64,000 bases of DNA from positions 186,001 through 250,000 of the forward strand of contig JAQFWX010000043.1 of the NCBI GenBank assembly GCA_027605045.1, given 5' to 3'. Positions 37,768 through 49,764 of the stretch are shown here, piece by piece. The notes under the pieces are model-generated. The model saw only the letters and a program-made list of their open reading frames with translations, was not told the DNA's origin and searched no databases. The position numbers and the translations under genes are program-made. The DNA comes from Phallus indusiatus. Taxonomy: Eukaryota > Basidiomycota > Agaricomycetes > Phallales > Phallaceae. How positions within the stretch are numbered: the stretch's first letter is position 1; the number at the start of each line of letters is the position of its first letter.

Positions 37768-39475
37768 CACTGGAGACATTGTAGGGTTTCTGTCAAGTAC
37801 CGATATCCGGGAACGGTAATAGATACTATAATGTACTTTAGTCGCTGAATATAACACTATTAACCGTCACCGTTGGTCGACGATAGTCAGGACTTGGCCT
37901 CAACCTATAAGAGGTTGTGCCGCGACAGTCTTCTTCAGGATTTGTCCTGACATTCGTCACGAGCGTCGAGTTCGTCAAGGACGTTTCTGATATGTGTGTT
38001 CCGAGCTTCGAGAACCGCGAGCTGTATCTCGTATTGAATGATATCAAGCTCAACGATAATGAAGAAAGCTTTGAGATGTAACTCTCGACAACGACGGATG
38101 GCTTCCGTCGCTGCAAGTCTCGAGGAACGATCTCGACGTTCAATGATGAAGAGAGTAAGAGAAAAGAGAGTTTTATAGAGATATCGAACTACGTTCGATA
38201 TTAAGTCTAAAGAACTATCTACGTGTATGCTAGGGTTTATATACACGTCAGATAAATAATTCTAGCTCAGTTCGAAATAGATTCCGAACTTGAGAAATGT
38301 AAACAAGTCGTGAGATTCGTAAGTAATATCAATATATGCAGGGTATGATGTCTCATGTGATGAACATGAGGTGTGCAGGGATGAGAGCTGTGCATACATG
38401 GACCTACGTTCGTCATCTATGATCTCATAACCGGAACATGCGTGGAATATTCTAGAAAGGCCTTTCCGCGGGTGTTCCAGGAGTTAAGAGAGGCGGGTGC
38501 GTCTCTATTCGAGTTGTAAGGTTGATGGGGATGACTGAACGCGATGGTCTTATCGTGAGTGACGTAAGCGAGATAAGATTACGGAGATAAATGGTAAATG
38601 ATCGGATATGGATTACGTAACGTTACCGGAAGTGATGTCATGAATCGGATCATGACAGTTTCACCAAAAAAAGGATCCTAAGAAAATTATAGTTTGAGGC
38701 ATAGGCATATGACAATTCACTAACATGTAATATCATATTAAAACTAATACTCAGATCATGGGATTCTGACTTGAAAAATTGTCAGTATGTTGCTATTTTT
38801 ATCTTAGTTAAATCATGTAAGAATTTTTACTTATATAACACCTTCAATAACTTTTTCTATTCAATCAAATGGTATACAAACTAAAACATATATTATTATT
38901 AATCATAACAGAAAATTATATAATAAAGTTAATATAATTACTTATCAATACAATTTTTTATTATAATTTTGAGGGAGTGAGAAATACTGAGTTTCTATGT
39001 AATTAAAACTTGAGGTTACAATATGTGACATTAGAGTTTTCTCAAGATTTTCCAGGAATCCCTGTATTATAAAGGTTTTCCCAGGAAAACTCTGATATTA
39101 CACAATGTAATCTCATGCTTAAAATTAAGGTTTTTCCATGCATCTAAATTATAATAGAAATATATTTTCACAATAAATATAAAAAAGATTTTTAAAACAT
39201 TCTTCAATATAGATGATGATCATGTAAGTTTCATTCTATTTATTATTTTACTGAATGGATAACATTAATCATAGACTTATATGATAAAAAATTATTACAT
39301 AATTTAGCCAATATAATTATAGCAGTATACTGACAATTTTGCAAGCCGGAATCCCTTGACCTGAGTATTAGTTATAATATGATTTTGCAATTTGATAAAT
39401 TGTCAATAGCCTATGCCTCGAACTAAAATTTTCTTAGGATCCTTTTTTTGGCTAAACCCTACAATGTCCCCAGTG
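37768..39475. mobile_element. MITE copy 2, interrupted by a family D LTR
   Basis: Same 22-bp terminal inverted repeats as the 30428 copy and similar AT-rich interior, with the D element (37791-38657) inserted 23 bp from the left end. The flanks (TGG left, TCT right) do not match, unlike copy 1. It may therefore join two formerly distant insertions. Confidence 0.85.
37791..38657 (+). mobile_element. Family D solo LTR (TSD GTTTC)
   Basis: 867 bp, TGTCAAGTACCG to GGATCATGACA, with GTTTC duplicated (37786-37790 and 38658-38662). In the reverse orientation it contains a 103-codon open frame (37935-38246) starting MYINPSIHVDSS, also seen in part in other D copies. Confidence 0.93.
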
Positions 39476-39497
39476 TCTTTTTTCGGTTCGGAACCGA
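39476..39497. mobile_element. Right terminus of a second hAT element (remnant)
   Basis: CGGTTCGGAACCGAACCGTG then GCAACACTA resembles the right end of the large hAT (CCGTGGCCACACTA). It abuts Gypsy X sequence, so this was a hAT inserted in X whose left side has been deleted together with X's 5' half. Confidence 0.6.
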
Positions 39498-40275
39498 ACC
39501 GTGGCAACACTAGTCACCAAAGTCCAGTCCTTCTTAGGTTTTGCTAACTTCTACCGTCAGTTTATCAAGGACTTCGTGCGTATCGCCAATCCCATGTTCA
39601 GGTTAACCAAGAAGGATACTCCCTTTGTCTGGTCTGATGTATGCCAACATGCCTTCGATACTCTGAAGTCATCAATCACCTCTGCTCCCATTCTCCTCAT
39701 TCCCAACCCCGCTAATCCTTACAGAGTTGAAGCAGACAGCTCTGACTTTGCAACAGGCACAGTTCTCTCGCAATTGTTGGATGAGGATGGTAAATGGCAC
39801 CCGGTTGCATTCTTCTTGAAAGCACTCAGTCCTGTTGAATGCAACTACGAGATTCACGACAAGGAGATGTTGGCTATCATACGATCTTTGGAGGAATGGC
39901 GACACTTTCTAGAAGGCGCGTCTCACCCCATCGACATACGGACTGATCACAAGAATCTCGAGTACTTTATGACCGCGCGTAACCTCAATCATCGCCAAGC
40001 TAGATGGTCTGTATATCTCTCACGTTTCGACTTCACTCTGCAGCATATACCGGGTAAGTCGATGGGTAAACCTGATGGCTTGTCCCGTCGGCCAGACCAT
40101 GGCTCGGGAAAGGACGACAATCGCGGTGTCACCCTAATCGGACCCGAAATGTTTGCAATCAATGCTCTGCAAACATTCCGTCTTAAAGGGGAGGAAGAGG
40201 ATCTTTTACACCAGATTCGCAAGGCCAACCGGGAAGGCAAGGTTGAGGATAGTGTGTCCAAAGCTGTTGCGACAC
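39498..40275 (+). pseudogene. Gypsy copy X RT/RNase H fragment
   Basis: VQSFLGFANFYRQFIKDF begins the RT thumb/connection; an RNase H-like region follows (VEADSSDFATGTVLSQ, LAIIRSLEEWRHFLEG, RTDHKNLEYFMTARNLN) with LQHIPGKSMGKPDGLSRR at the end. It is nearly identical to copy Y at 53090-53840 but with independent changes. It is truncated on the left by the hAT/MITE junction and interrupted on the right by the element at 40276. Confidence 0.9.
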
Positions 40276-40335
40276 TGTTAGGGCGACTCAGGGCACACAC
40301 CTAGAGGAGGGAAAACCTAAGATCTATTGCGGGGC

Positions 40336-40730
40336 TGTTAGGGCTACTCAGCTCAGACTAGAGGGAGGGGATCCTAAGTACTATATTGGGCAACGGCTAT
40401 ACTACTCACCTAGAGGGAGGGGATCCTAAGAGAACAAGCTTAGGGACCCTCACTCTAGGTACAGCTACTATATACATAAAACGACGACGCGGCGTGCGGC
40501 CCTGACACAGCTAAGTGCCAGGCGCCCAAACTGAACCTAAGCGACGTGATGTCACGGGCATCACGCCGGGTACGAGCGCGCGACGCGCGCGAGTAGAGAA
40601 AGTGAAATAGAGACAGAACCAGGAAACGGAGAGTGAAAGTAAAATATGGAAATGATAAATAAAATAGAAACGAAATGATGCCGATGATAATAAATAAGAA
40701 AATGAGAGGCGGCGGTAGCGTACCCTGACA
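40336..40730 (-). mobile_element. Solo LTR, Gypsy family A (TSD GGGGC)
   Basis: 395 bp, TGTTAGGG to CCCTGACA, with GGGGC on both sides (40331-40335 and 40731-40735), inside the family C unit. Confidence 0.93.
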
Positions 40731-40968
40731 GGGGCAGCAACTAACTACTCACCTAGAGGAGGGAAAACCTAAGAGAACAAGCTTAGGTATCCCCCTCTAG
40801 GGAAAGCGCATATAAGTACAGGATGTGAGGCACCCGACTGATCCCCATGGGATCCGAGGAGATACAAACAGAAATCGGAGTAAATTGAAGAGATCGAGAA
40901 ATCGAGAAACCGACGAAAATAATGGAAACGGTGAAATATGGAAAATGAGGGAAATTGAAGTGCGAAAT

Positions 40969-41838
40969 TGTAACGTTTCGTTACAGTTTACGAGTAGCCC
41001 GGTTCTTACGGACTCACAACAAACAGTATAAAGCTGTATATTTGCAAGTGCAGGTAAGAAAGGCTGCCGGCGCCTTTACCGTTGAGGGGAAGGGGAAGGA
41101 GCTATACAGGTAAGAGGGAAGATGATCTGTAGAAGAAATAGATAGGTAGATAGAATGTAGAAGTAGATAGAAAATAAAGTTCGCTTTTCTCAGAACTCAG
41201 CTGAGGGGCAGACAAGAGGGGCAAAACTAAACTGTATTGTAAGAGAAAGATAGAGAGTTTAAATACAAAACTGGGATCCAGAAGTCCGGAGTACACTAAG
41301 TCCAGCTTATTGTCCCAAAAATACCTCGCACCCTGTCCAGAGTTGTCCAAGTTCTGGGACAATGGGTAACATGTCTCAGTCCGGCCCTCCCAAACCTGGG
41401 CTGTCCATGCATGAGGTCTTTCCAGTCCAAAAATACCTTCCTCTAGCATATCACGCGTCCTCCTTGTCCTACATCATAGGAAAAATAGAAACAAAAGAAA
41501 AATAACAGAAAGGAACAGGAGAAGGCTGCATATATGCAGTAAATACTTGAAATGTCGCAAATGGAACTTTATCTACTAAGAAAGACCATGTTGTAGCTAC
41601 TTATCTGAACGAAACTAACTAAGAGAAACTTGTAGAAAAATCGAAGAAAAATGGAAATATTCTTATTACACTCTGTGGGAACCCCACACCGTTACGCGGT
41701 ATTTACAGGTGTGACGGCGCCTATGTACATTACATAATACTAGGTACTTGGGCAGACGACGATCGTCTGCATATAAATGTATATACGAATACATACTATG
41801 ATTAATAGTAGTCCGCTGCTCATAGCGGAACCGTTACA
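40969..41838 (+). mobile_element. Family F unit, interrupted (TSD GAAAT)
   Basis: TGTAACG to CGTTACA, flanked by GAAAT (40964-40968 and 41839-41843). The F sequence is split at 41083 by a further element. Confidence 0.9.
41083..41688. mobile_element. Element with TGAGGGG...CCCCACA ends (TSD CCGT)
   Basis: 606 bp inside F. CCGT flanks both sides (41079-41082 and 41689-41692), and excision restores the F sequence TTACCGTTACGCGG. It contains a minus-strand frame without recognised motif. This is the fifth nesting level: Copia, Gypsy X, C, F, this element. Confidence 0.8.
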
Positions 41839-41927
41839 GAAATGAAATCGAAAGAAATCGAAAAGATCAAATAATCGGGCAAGGCGCTGGCGTACCGTAA
41901 CAGACACTTCGCGCCCTAGGTGGTCAT

Positions 41928-42326
41928 TGTCAGGGTACGCTACCGCGTCCCCTCATTTTTCCTTATATATTATCATCGGTATATGCTCCCCTACATTTTA
42001 TCTATATTTCCCATATATTATTTCCACCCTCCGTTCGCTCCCTCCATCTCTATTCCACTTTCTCTACTTGCGCGCGTCGCGCGCTCGTACCCAGCGTGAT
42101 GCCTATGGCGTCACGTCGCTTATGTTCGGTTCAGGTGTCTGGCACTTAGCTGTGTCAGGGCCGCACGCCGTGCTATCATTTTTCATGTATATAGTCACAG
42201 TCCCTAGAGTGAGGGTCCCTAAGCTTGTTCTCTTAGGATCCCCTCCCTCTAGGTGAGTAGTTAGTTCTCCCCAATATATTTATCTTAGGATCCCCTCCCT
42301 CTAGTCTGAGCTGAGTAGCCCTAACA
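41928..42326 (+). repeat. 5' LTR of Gypsy copy Y
   Basis: 399 bp, TGTCAGGGTACGCTACC to CCCTAACA. The gag leader follows directly. The preceding five bases GTCAT would be its target duplication in copy X, but no GTCAT follows the right-hand LTR. Confidence 0.9.
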
Positions 42327-42490
42327 GTAGAACAAGCTTCTACTCGCAGACTGGCCGTTTTTATCGACACTCGTTATCGAAAAATCGCGCTCGACACCGA
42401 CTATCGCAGTGTCATATTTTTCCTTCGAGTCCCGTCTATAACCGACCCCTCTGCTCCATCTTAAAAACCCCATTTTCCTTTCTCTCTCTC

Positions 42491-42702
42491 ATGGACTCTT
42501 CTCCTCCACCCTCTGCACCCCCACTCATCACCCTCAACAATGTGGCGACTATTATTATGCAGCAATTTGCAGAAATGGATGCCCGCATGGCAAGACAGGA
42601 ATCCCAGGCCTCGCAGATGATTGAGGTGCTGCAGAGCATCCGAGACGCGGCTAGAGCTGCTCCAACCCAAAACCCCCCTGTGGGCGACACGTCCTCGTCT
42701 GG
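42491..42702 (+). pseudogene. Gypsy Y gag, N-terminal segment
   Basis: MDSSPPPSAPPLITLNNVA starts the gag frame, followed by a coiled-coil-like stretch (QQFAEMDARMARQESQASQM). It is interrupted by F at 42703 and resumes at 42972 (PPSFDGDRSKGRAFWNTVEF). Confidence 0.85.
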
Positions 42703-42966
42703 TGTAACGTTTCGTTACAGTTTACGATTAGCCCGGTTCTTACAGACTCACAACAAACAGTATAAAGCTGTATATTTGCAAGTGCAGGTAAGAAAGGCTG
42801 CCGGCACCTTTACCGTTACACGGTATTTACTGGTGTGACGGCACCTATGTACATTACATAATACTAGGTACTTGTGCAGGCGACGATCATCTGCATGCAA
42901 TTGTATGTATATACGAATATGTACTATGGTTAATAGTAGTCCACTGCTCATAGCGGAACCGTTACA
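42703..42966 (+). mobile_element. Family F LTR-like unit, intact (TSD TCTGG)
   Basis: 264 bp; starts with the 17-bp palindrome TGTAACGTTTCGTTACA and ends AACCGTTACA; TCTGG is at 42698-42702 and 42967-42971. A TATAAAGCTG motif is central. There is no coding capacity. It is the reference for the split copies at 35838 and 40969. Confidence 0.93.
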
Positions 42967-43538
42967 TCTGGACAACCACCAGCTCCTGAGCATCAAGCCA
43001 GTTCGCGTTCTTCCCGAAATACCCGACCTGCTGTGCCTCCTTCGTTCGACGGAGACCGCTCCAAGGGTCGTGCCTTCTGGAACACTGTCGAGTTCTACAT
43101 GAGTATATGCAGTCGCGACTTCGAGACTGATGAACTCAAGATCAGCTGGGTGATGTCGTACTAGTGTGGCCGCAGTCCAGTTCTCAGACCGAGCTGAACC
43201 GGGCCGGACCGAAAATTGAACTGAAAAGAACCGTTTTACCGGTTCGGTTAAGTTCAGTCTTTAGACCAGTTCGGTTTTCAGTTCATGATTTTCCCCAATT
43301 CTCCGAACCAGAAAAGACCACCTCGAACCGGTTCACACCATTTGACATGCTCAGTCCAGACCGGTTCAAACCGGTTCATATAGGTTCACAGTCTTAGTCA
43401 AAATCATCATGCACCAGTTGTGGGTGTATGACTTTCACTCAATTGAACTGGTTCAGCGTGCTCATTATGGCCTGTCAGACTGGTTCAAAACAGTTTATCA
43501 ATCAAAACTCAGATTTATTAAATTTTTAACTAATTATA

Positions 43539-46500
43539 CTAAGTACTAGATATGTTCAACGGATCCCTATCCTGCTCCATATATTCTTGATCTTCTTCCT
43601 CCGCTGCTTCCATTGGTTCGAAGAGTCTGCTGTTTTTGTAAGTGTTTTTGAGTATTTGCAAGGCTTCAAAGGTATCGGGATGAAGGCGATTCCGACGGTC
43701 AGTCCCGGTAATTCCTCCACTAGAGAAACACCGCTCAGATGCTACAGCCGATCCCTGTATTGCCAGATAGTCTCTGGCAACACGGGCTAAAGTAGGATAC
43801 TGAACTGAATGATGCTATACGTATATATTAGAAGTTGTTCATCAGCTGTATGAGCTACTTACGCCCCACCAAACTAAAATATCCACGACGACCGGTTCAG
43901 GTGGTGTGCTCAGATAGTTGTCTAATTCAGATTGGTTACAGTTAGTGGTGGCGACGGTACTTTGCCGGATGGTTTCTAGCATCCAGGCAGATGCAAACCC
44001 TCCGGTACTTGTGATCTCTACCGACTCTTCTTTTGGAGACTCTGTAGCGACCATGTGAGCTATGCCGAAATCAAGATTTGTTGGACATACCGGAAGCTTG
44101 TTCTGCTGGTGTGATGTTGTTCAGCTGTTGTTCGTACGTCTTCACCTGGTCTCTGTGAATCAGTTTCATCACGCAAGTCATAGAAATACTCACCACTTGC
44201 TCAATTGTTATCCGGGCCTGCACAATCCATGCAGCGTCCCATTTCTTCTTAATATACCCCATTTTTACACATGGATTGAGAACTGCAAGTGGTTCAATAA
44301 GTCAACAGTATCAATAGAGCAATTTTAAAATGAATACTAACCGTGGCAAATGAGATTTACTGATGTCTTATCAGTAAGCTTATAGTACTTTTGAAGGACC
44401 TTCAATCCACGCTGGAGCCCAGTAAGAACGCTCGTATAGTCCGGGTGTGCAGCATATGTCTCCCACTTGGTTTGAAGATACTCCAGAATAGGGATATTCC
44501 GCCAGACCGTCGGGATTGTCTCACTAGAGAAAGCATTCTGAGCTTCCGCGGGATCCTGAACAATTGAGTCAGGTAAAAACATCATGAGAAGAATCAATAC
44601 CTACTTTGAGAACTTTGGTGATAAGCTTGAGACGGTCCCATTCGCCTGCTGAAATGGCGAACATCGCGTAGGTCCTGCCGCCTGTGAGTTTTGGGACTTT
44701 ATTCGAACGATCAGCATGTAAAAGGAAAAAGTCGACGGCCTGCAAACTTAATGTCAATGACTGATACTAAGCTTGTACTTTCACTCACAGGATGAAGACA
44801 GATTAGTCTAGTAAGTAGGTCGTGCATAGACGACCATCGCGTGCGCACCCATTTTTTGAGCTGGAGTAAGGCTCTCAACGGGTTGGATCCACGGGTACGG
44901 GTACCCGTACCCGCGGGTCAGTGTCAAAAATTTGGGTATCCTCGACCTGACCCGGGTTTCAACCCGCGGGTCACGTGACAACCTGCGGGTAGGCAGGTCA
45001 ACCTGTGACAACAGGTAATCTGCAGGTACCTGTGTGTTACCTGCAGGTAATGTCACGTGTGACTAGATGTTACTAGATTAAGTTATTAAGCGAGATGGGC
45101 GCTTAAATAAGCGCCCAACTTATCTTGTAGAGAATTAAAAAATATTGTTGGCATATTTTTTTATTTCCATTTTAAGTAAGATTTGAGCTCTCTAGAGCCA
45201 AAATAAAAAAAAAATCACGACAAACACCACTCGAAAATCACCCACCTGTCACTATGTCTTATAGGGCGGGTTAGCACGGGTACCCGTGGTTTCGAAAATG
45301 GCTACCTGTACCCGACCCGGGTCAATTAGGCGCCGGGTACCTGTGTGACGGGTACCCGTGACCTGCGGGTACGGATACAGGTACCTGCGGGTTAAACCTG
45401 TGCGACCTCTAACCCGTTGAGAGCCTTAAGCTGGAGCGGCTTCAGTCCCTTTTTCTCACAGCATTCCTCAAGGAACATGCGTGCCTGCGGTGACACCTTG
45501 ATCTGATCCCAACAATTAGACATTGATAATCTGCAGATGGAGGGACTTGTTACGCACCTGTTTGATAAGAGCCAGCACCTTGCCGAGTAAGTCGCGAACA
45601 TCAAAGTCACTACTTTCCGGGTCATCATGCTCTGCACTGAAAGGAGTTTCTTCGTTCGCAGCGAGATTTTCTTCTTCGTCGTCCGTTGCCTCATCATAGA
45701 GAGAGGCGTGCTTACGCTTGGAACCACTAAGCTTCTTCTTCATAACGCTGCTTGGGGTTGGGGCAACACCTTCGATGAATGCTCTTGCAGCTAAGTTGAG
45801 GACATGGGCAGCACAACTGTAATAATGAGATATAGTTACCCATTTGGTACACTTCAGACTTACCGAACTCGACGTTCTTCTACGTCGAAATCCAAGATAT
45901 CTTCAGCGGCCATGTTTGAATTTGTTAGAGATGACATGACGGAGTCATTAACCGAAGCATTGTCGGACGTGAACCATCCGATCTGAAAATATAGATGATT
46001 AATTGTATGATCTTCATAGAACAAATAAAGTAATTGACATACCTTGCCCCTTAGATCAAAGCGATCTATGGCTCGCGTGATTATTCGAGCCAGGTTGTCA
46101 CCACCATGGTTACCTGTTATGAAGGAGAAGCCGATGACGGCATTTTCGAGAACCCAATCCATAGGTTGGTCGGGCATGTGCGAGATATAATGGGCAGTCA
46201 CCGCTATATACGGATCGCCAGCCCGACTGGTCCAAGTATCAAAAGTGAATGATACCAGTCCTTTTACTTCCTTTGGCAAACGTTAGTATTATTCATCGGA
46301 TAAAGCAATTGAACGAACCTTGAAGATAGCCTTGAGCTTCTGGACCGCCTCCTGCCCCTTTTCAAGGACCTTCTCCCTCAGTTTGGTCCTATGTGGGATG
46401 TCGTTTTCACGAGTAATGGGACGTAGGAATTTGATGAAATCGCGGAACTCTGGTTTCTCAACAAGTCTGAAAGCCTATAAAGAGTGAAACAATGAGTTAG

Positions 46501-47545
46501 GAATTTGAATTGGAAAGCACATGATGACGCTGGTCATTACCTGGTCATCAGTCACCACTAATTGGATTATGTGTTCCAGTAGTCGCTGCGCTGTGTAGAT
46601 AGGGCTCCGTTTAATGAACGTATCAAGCGTTCTAAAGATCACGTCAAAAAGAGTTAAGTGAGGATAGTATTGAAACTTACGCTCGCGGCTGTGCACTGTT
46701 CACATTGGATGGAAGGGCCCGTTCGTTCGGCTCAATATGGTGCTGTTGGCATAGATCAATGTATCTTGTATAGTGGCTTTCAAACCTATAACAGCGTCAG
46801 CATAAAAACGCAAACATTCCACCGTCATTTACTCACCGAGAGATATGAGTTCGCAAAGACGAATTTCCGCCTTTATACCAAGTTTGGTTTTCGTGTGGCC
46901 TTTCCCTGTGAAGAATGAGTATACAGAAGTAAGAATCCCGGCATACGCACAGACAAATTAGGCATGTATAGCCTTTTACTTCTTCTCCATGGATAATACG
47001 ATTATCCGGCTTAAAAATGAGCCTAATGTCGGCACTACGTTCTTGTTTCGAGCGGGTAACCTTTATTAGAGTTAGATTAATACATGAACGAAGTTTTAAG
47101 TAGTGTCAACTTACTCGGCGATCAGCTTCGGTCAGAGTTTCTAAACGCTCCAACGTTTGTTGGGGAGTTTCTTCTTCGTCCGAAGAGGCGTCCGGCTCCA
47201 AAGAGGCTTCTTCGGTTTTTGATTTTCTTTTCCGTTTTTTTTTGCGAGAATTGACGTTATTGGACTTTCCCTTGTCCATCAATGGTTTTTCCATAGAGTT
47301 CGCGTTCGTCCGGGCTCTGGTCCTTTGCGCGACAGAGCTGGGAAGTGGGCTGTTGTCCCGGGGCTAGAGTAATAGTATGTTTAACATGAAAGATAATTGA
47401 GCAACGGAGCAAACTCACCGATGTCTCTCGAGCCATGTCCACCTCGTCCGATGGTGAGTGTACCCAGGATATGTCTACAGCATCCTTTAATTGACCATCC
47501 TCCCCGATAGCGCAACCTGCTTCGGGGGTGCGAGGCTCGGACATA
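43539..47545 (-). pseudogene. hAT transposase (disrupted by a MITE)
   Basis: From ATG 47545 (MSEPRTPEAGCAIGEDGQL): acidic and Lys-rich leader; a BED-type zinc finger spread over two exons (YTCLIC, then NSSLRTHIS); the RNase H-like core (VSFTFDTWTSRAGDPYIAVT with the first Asp, GWFTSDNASVND with the second); and the C-terminal dimerisation region (ELDNYLSTPP, then YPTLARVARDYLAIQGSAVA and SERCFSSGG), stopping at 43539. It would cut and paste the element by binding the terminal and subterminal repeats. A 562-bp non-autonomous element (44867-45428) lies inside the gene, so this copy is probably inactive unless that segment is spliced out. Confidence 0.88.
44867..45428. mobile_element. Non-autonomous hAT-type MITE (TSD AGCTGGAG)
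   Basis: 562 bp with inverted termini TAAGGCTCTCAACGGGTT and AACCCGTTGAGAGCCTTA, and the perfect 8-bp duplication AGCTGGAG (44859-44866 and 45429-45436). Its subterminal regions are dense in GGGTACCCG/ACCCGCGGGT palindromic words; the centre is AT-rich. Confidence 0.95.
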
Positions 47546-47719
47546 TTTGTCAAGAAGGTTCGAAGAAGAAGGAAGTAAAGCGCAGAGTTGAGGGAGAACG
47601 AAAAGATACGATGACTACAGAAGAAGACTGGGATACAAGAAAGCAGACAATACTGAAAGGTGACGTTAGTTGGTGCACCTGCATCTGGCCTTTTAAAAAC
47701 GTACGTTAGGTGCATCATC

Positions 47720-48736
47720 ACTCCATGTGACAACATGGGTTACCAAGGACGGTCCAAGGAACATGTTAACGACTTGAAGACTAGATCTGCTGCTTTTCGC
47801 CACAGCGGCAGCGGAAGAAAGCTCGTCGAAATTAGTTAGGCTGACTCATCATCAATCGTCACGCCTACAAAAATTCCCATATATTCCCATTCATTCCTCC
47901 CTGCCAATTTGTATGAATTTTTGCTCATTAGTCTGGATATGGATCTAAATTTTCTTTTAACCCGAGCTGCGGAAAATAAAAGTGCCCGATTGATCCCAAA
48001 AAATCCCAAAATAATTATTTCTTTGATCTTGAACCGGCCGCTAAAAAAGGCCCAAATGTTCGCGTGAAACGACTAAAAGGTCTAGTCACCAACATGAACT
48101 GTACATACCTAGTGTCTCGAGTAAGATACACGATTCGCTTTTATTCATGGCAATGAACAGGTTGTTTTCCAAAAAAAATATATTGAGCGTATTGCGATTT
48201 ACAAGAAAAAAAACTAAATTTTTGAGCACTTTACGCCCTTATTAAGGAAGGTAACCCGGGAGCCGCTTTGACAACTTATGCTGTTAAGGCGATCAGGTCT
48301 CAAACGGACCCTAGTCGAAACACTCTCTCAAGGAAGAGATTCCAAACGTAGATAAGTCCGAGGAGTGAATAATGTTGCAGGATTGTGGATCCGAGGACGC
48401 GCTCGTACATTGGAGAGTGCCGGTCTTCACGACGTTTCGCCAATGTCTGGTTTTTTGCAGGTTGGACGGACCTAAATATAGAAAGTCAGAACACAGTCTT
48501 GAGGAATATATTCACAGACCTATGGGACTCCGAGGAGTAAAGCGTGTTAAAGGATCGCGAGTCCCGAGGATATGTTTGTAAGTTTCCTATGACTCTTTAG
48601 AAACTCCGCTTCTAACTGGATGTTGGTGACAGTGTCGTTAACGCGTAACCATTGACAAAGCGACTTATCTTTCATCCTTTGCACACCTTGTTTTCAATCT
48701 TTTTTTCTTCCTCTGTTTTTTTTTCTTGAATGTGAA
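47720..48736. other. Divergent promoter region of the hAT genes
   Basis: About 1.1 kb between the transposase start (47545) and the second gene (48737). AT-rich, with no gene recognised. Confidence 0.5.
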
Positions 48737-49764
48737 ATGGGTGGGCCACGGGCTAAGAACGATGAAGAACGACGTCAAAGACTTCTCGAAGCGAAAAGGA
48801 GATCGTATCGACGGTACGTACTAAACTATGTTGTCGACGTATCAATGTTTACATGGGATACAGCAGTCTTGCCCGCAAAAGGCAAATAGCAGTTATAGCC
48901 AATCATCAGGACCTGCAAGAGTAAGTGTCGTTCATTCTGGAAATAAACAAATCTCATACTAACTTGCTATCTCAGGGAATCTGAAGCCATCTCAGAATTG
49001 TGGGATATGAACCAGACTGTCGCGCCGTAAGTTGTCCATGTTTTATGCTATGCGTCACTTTATTGAAGGTTTTTAGTTCAACGCCTGATGGACATGCTAG
49101 TCAGACTGAAGAACTCCCCCTTGTCCCCTCGTTTTTCTCTTTAGTCAGCATTTCACGTGGATCGCCACAACCACAATCACCCGTCCCAGTAGATGACAAT
49201 GACGACAGCGATGACGATTCGGAATATCAGCTCTCAGATGCCGGTACAACATCATCCACCACTATCAGCATGTCGGACGGCGAACCCGAAAAGACCGACC
49301 CACTTCTGATATCAGCAACTTGGGAATATCAGACTATACAGGACGAAAGGAGTTTTGTTGAACGGTTGCATACATACTTTGATGAGGTTGATGGAATGCT
49401 GGAGATGGACACCGGGCCGCTAAGTTGGGTGTTAAAAGAGAAGGAGGCTGAGATCTCTGAGGCTTGGGGTGCTGTTGAGGCACGGAAGGCAGTAGCCTGT
49501 CAAGTCGCGATGCTGGAACACATGTTACAGAGGTTTGGGGTTCAGGGATGGGATAACATGGTTAGACAGATGACAACCACGTTAACGGCAGAATACCGTC
49601 GTAGTGCCACCCTCGCGCATGTCCACCACCAGCAAGTACAGTACCTAAGGGCCGGCTTAGTCTCTGGTGAGGTAGAGTGTCATCTTTTGGCTTTTAAGAA
49701 ATGGTGGGCCGCTGCGCTGCCCGAATTGCATGTATTTAGACGTTCTAAAGATCGCTTTGTGTAA
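48737..49764 (+). CDS. Second gene of the hAT transposon, unknown function
   Basis: Four exons can be joined in frame: from ATG 48737 (MGGPRAKNDEERRQRLLEAK) with donors at 48814 and near 48921, a third near 49027, and a large last exon to 49764, giving about 290 aa. The N-terminus is highly basic and helical (EERRQRLLEAKRRSYRRSL), like a DNA-binding arm. Then comes a Ser/Asp stretch (DDNDDSDDDSEYQLSDAG), then a helical C-terminal half (SFVERLHTYFDEVDGMLEMD, EAEISEAWGAVEARKAVACQ, FKKWWAAALPELHVF). No known domain is recognised. Maintenance of splice sites and an open frame in a mobile element suggests a function in transposition or regulation, but this is inference. Confidence 0.65.

Larger units (their letters stand above)
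40276..41902 (-). mobile_element. Family C LTR-like unit with three further nested insertions (TSD GACAC)
   Basis: TGTTAGGGCGACTC to GTACCGTAACA; GACAC is present at 40271-40275 and 41903-41907. Inside: a family A solo LTR (40336-40730) and an F unit (40969-41838), which is itself split by another element (41083-41688). The unit without insertions is about 350 bp. Confidence 0.92.

Noticed and set aside
41921..41927. Reading 41928-58083 as a simple intact Gypsy with its own target duplication
   Set aside because: The left flank GTCAT and right flank GGCAC differ, while GGCAC matches 33802-33806, so the outer boundary is at 33807.
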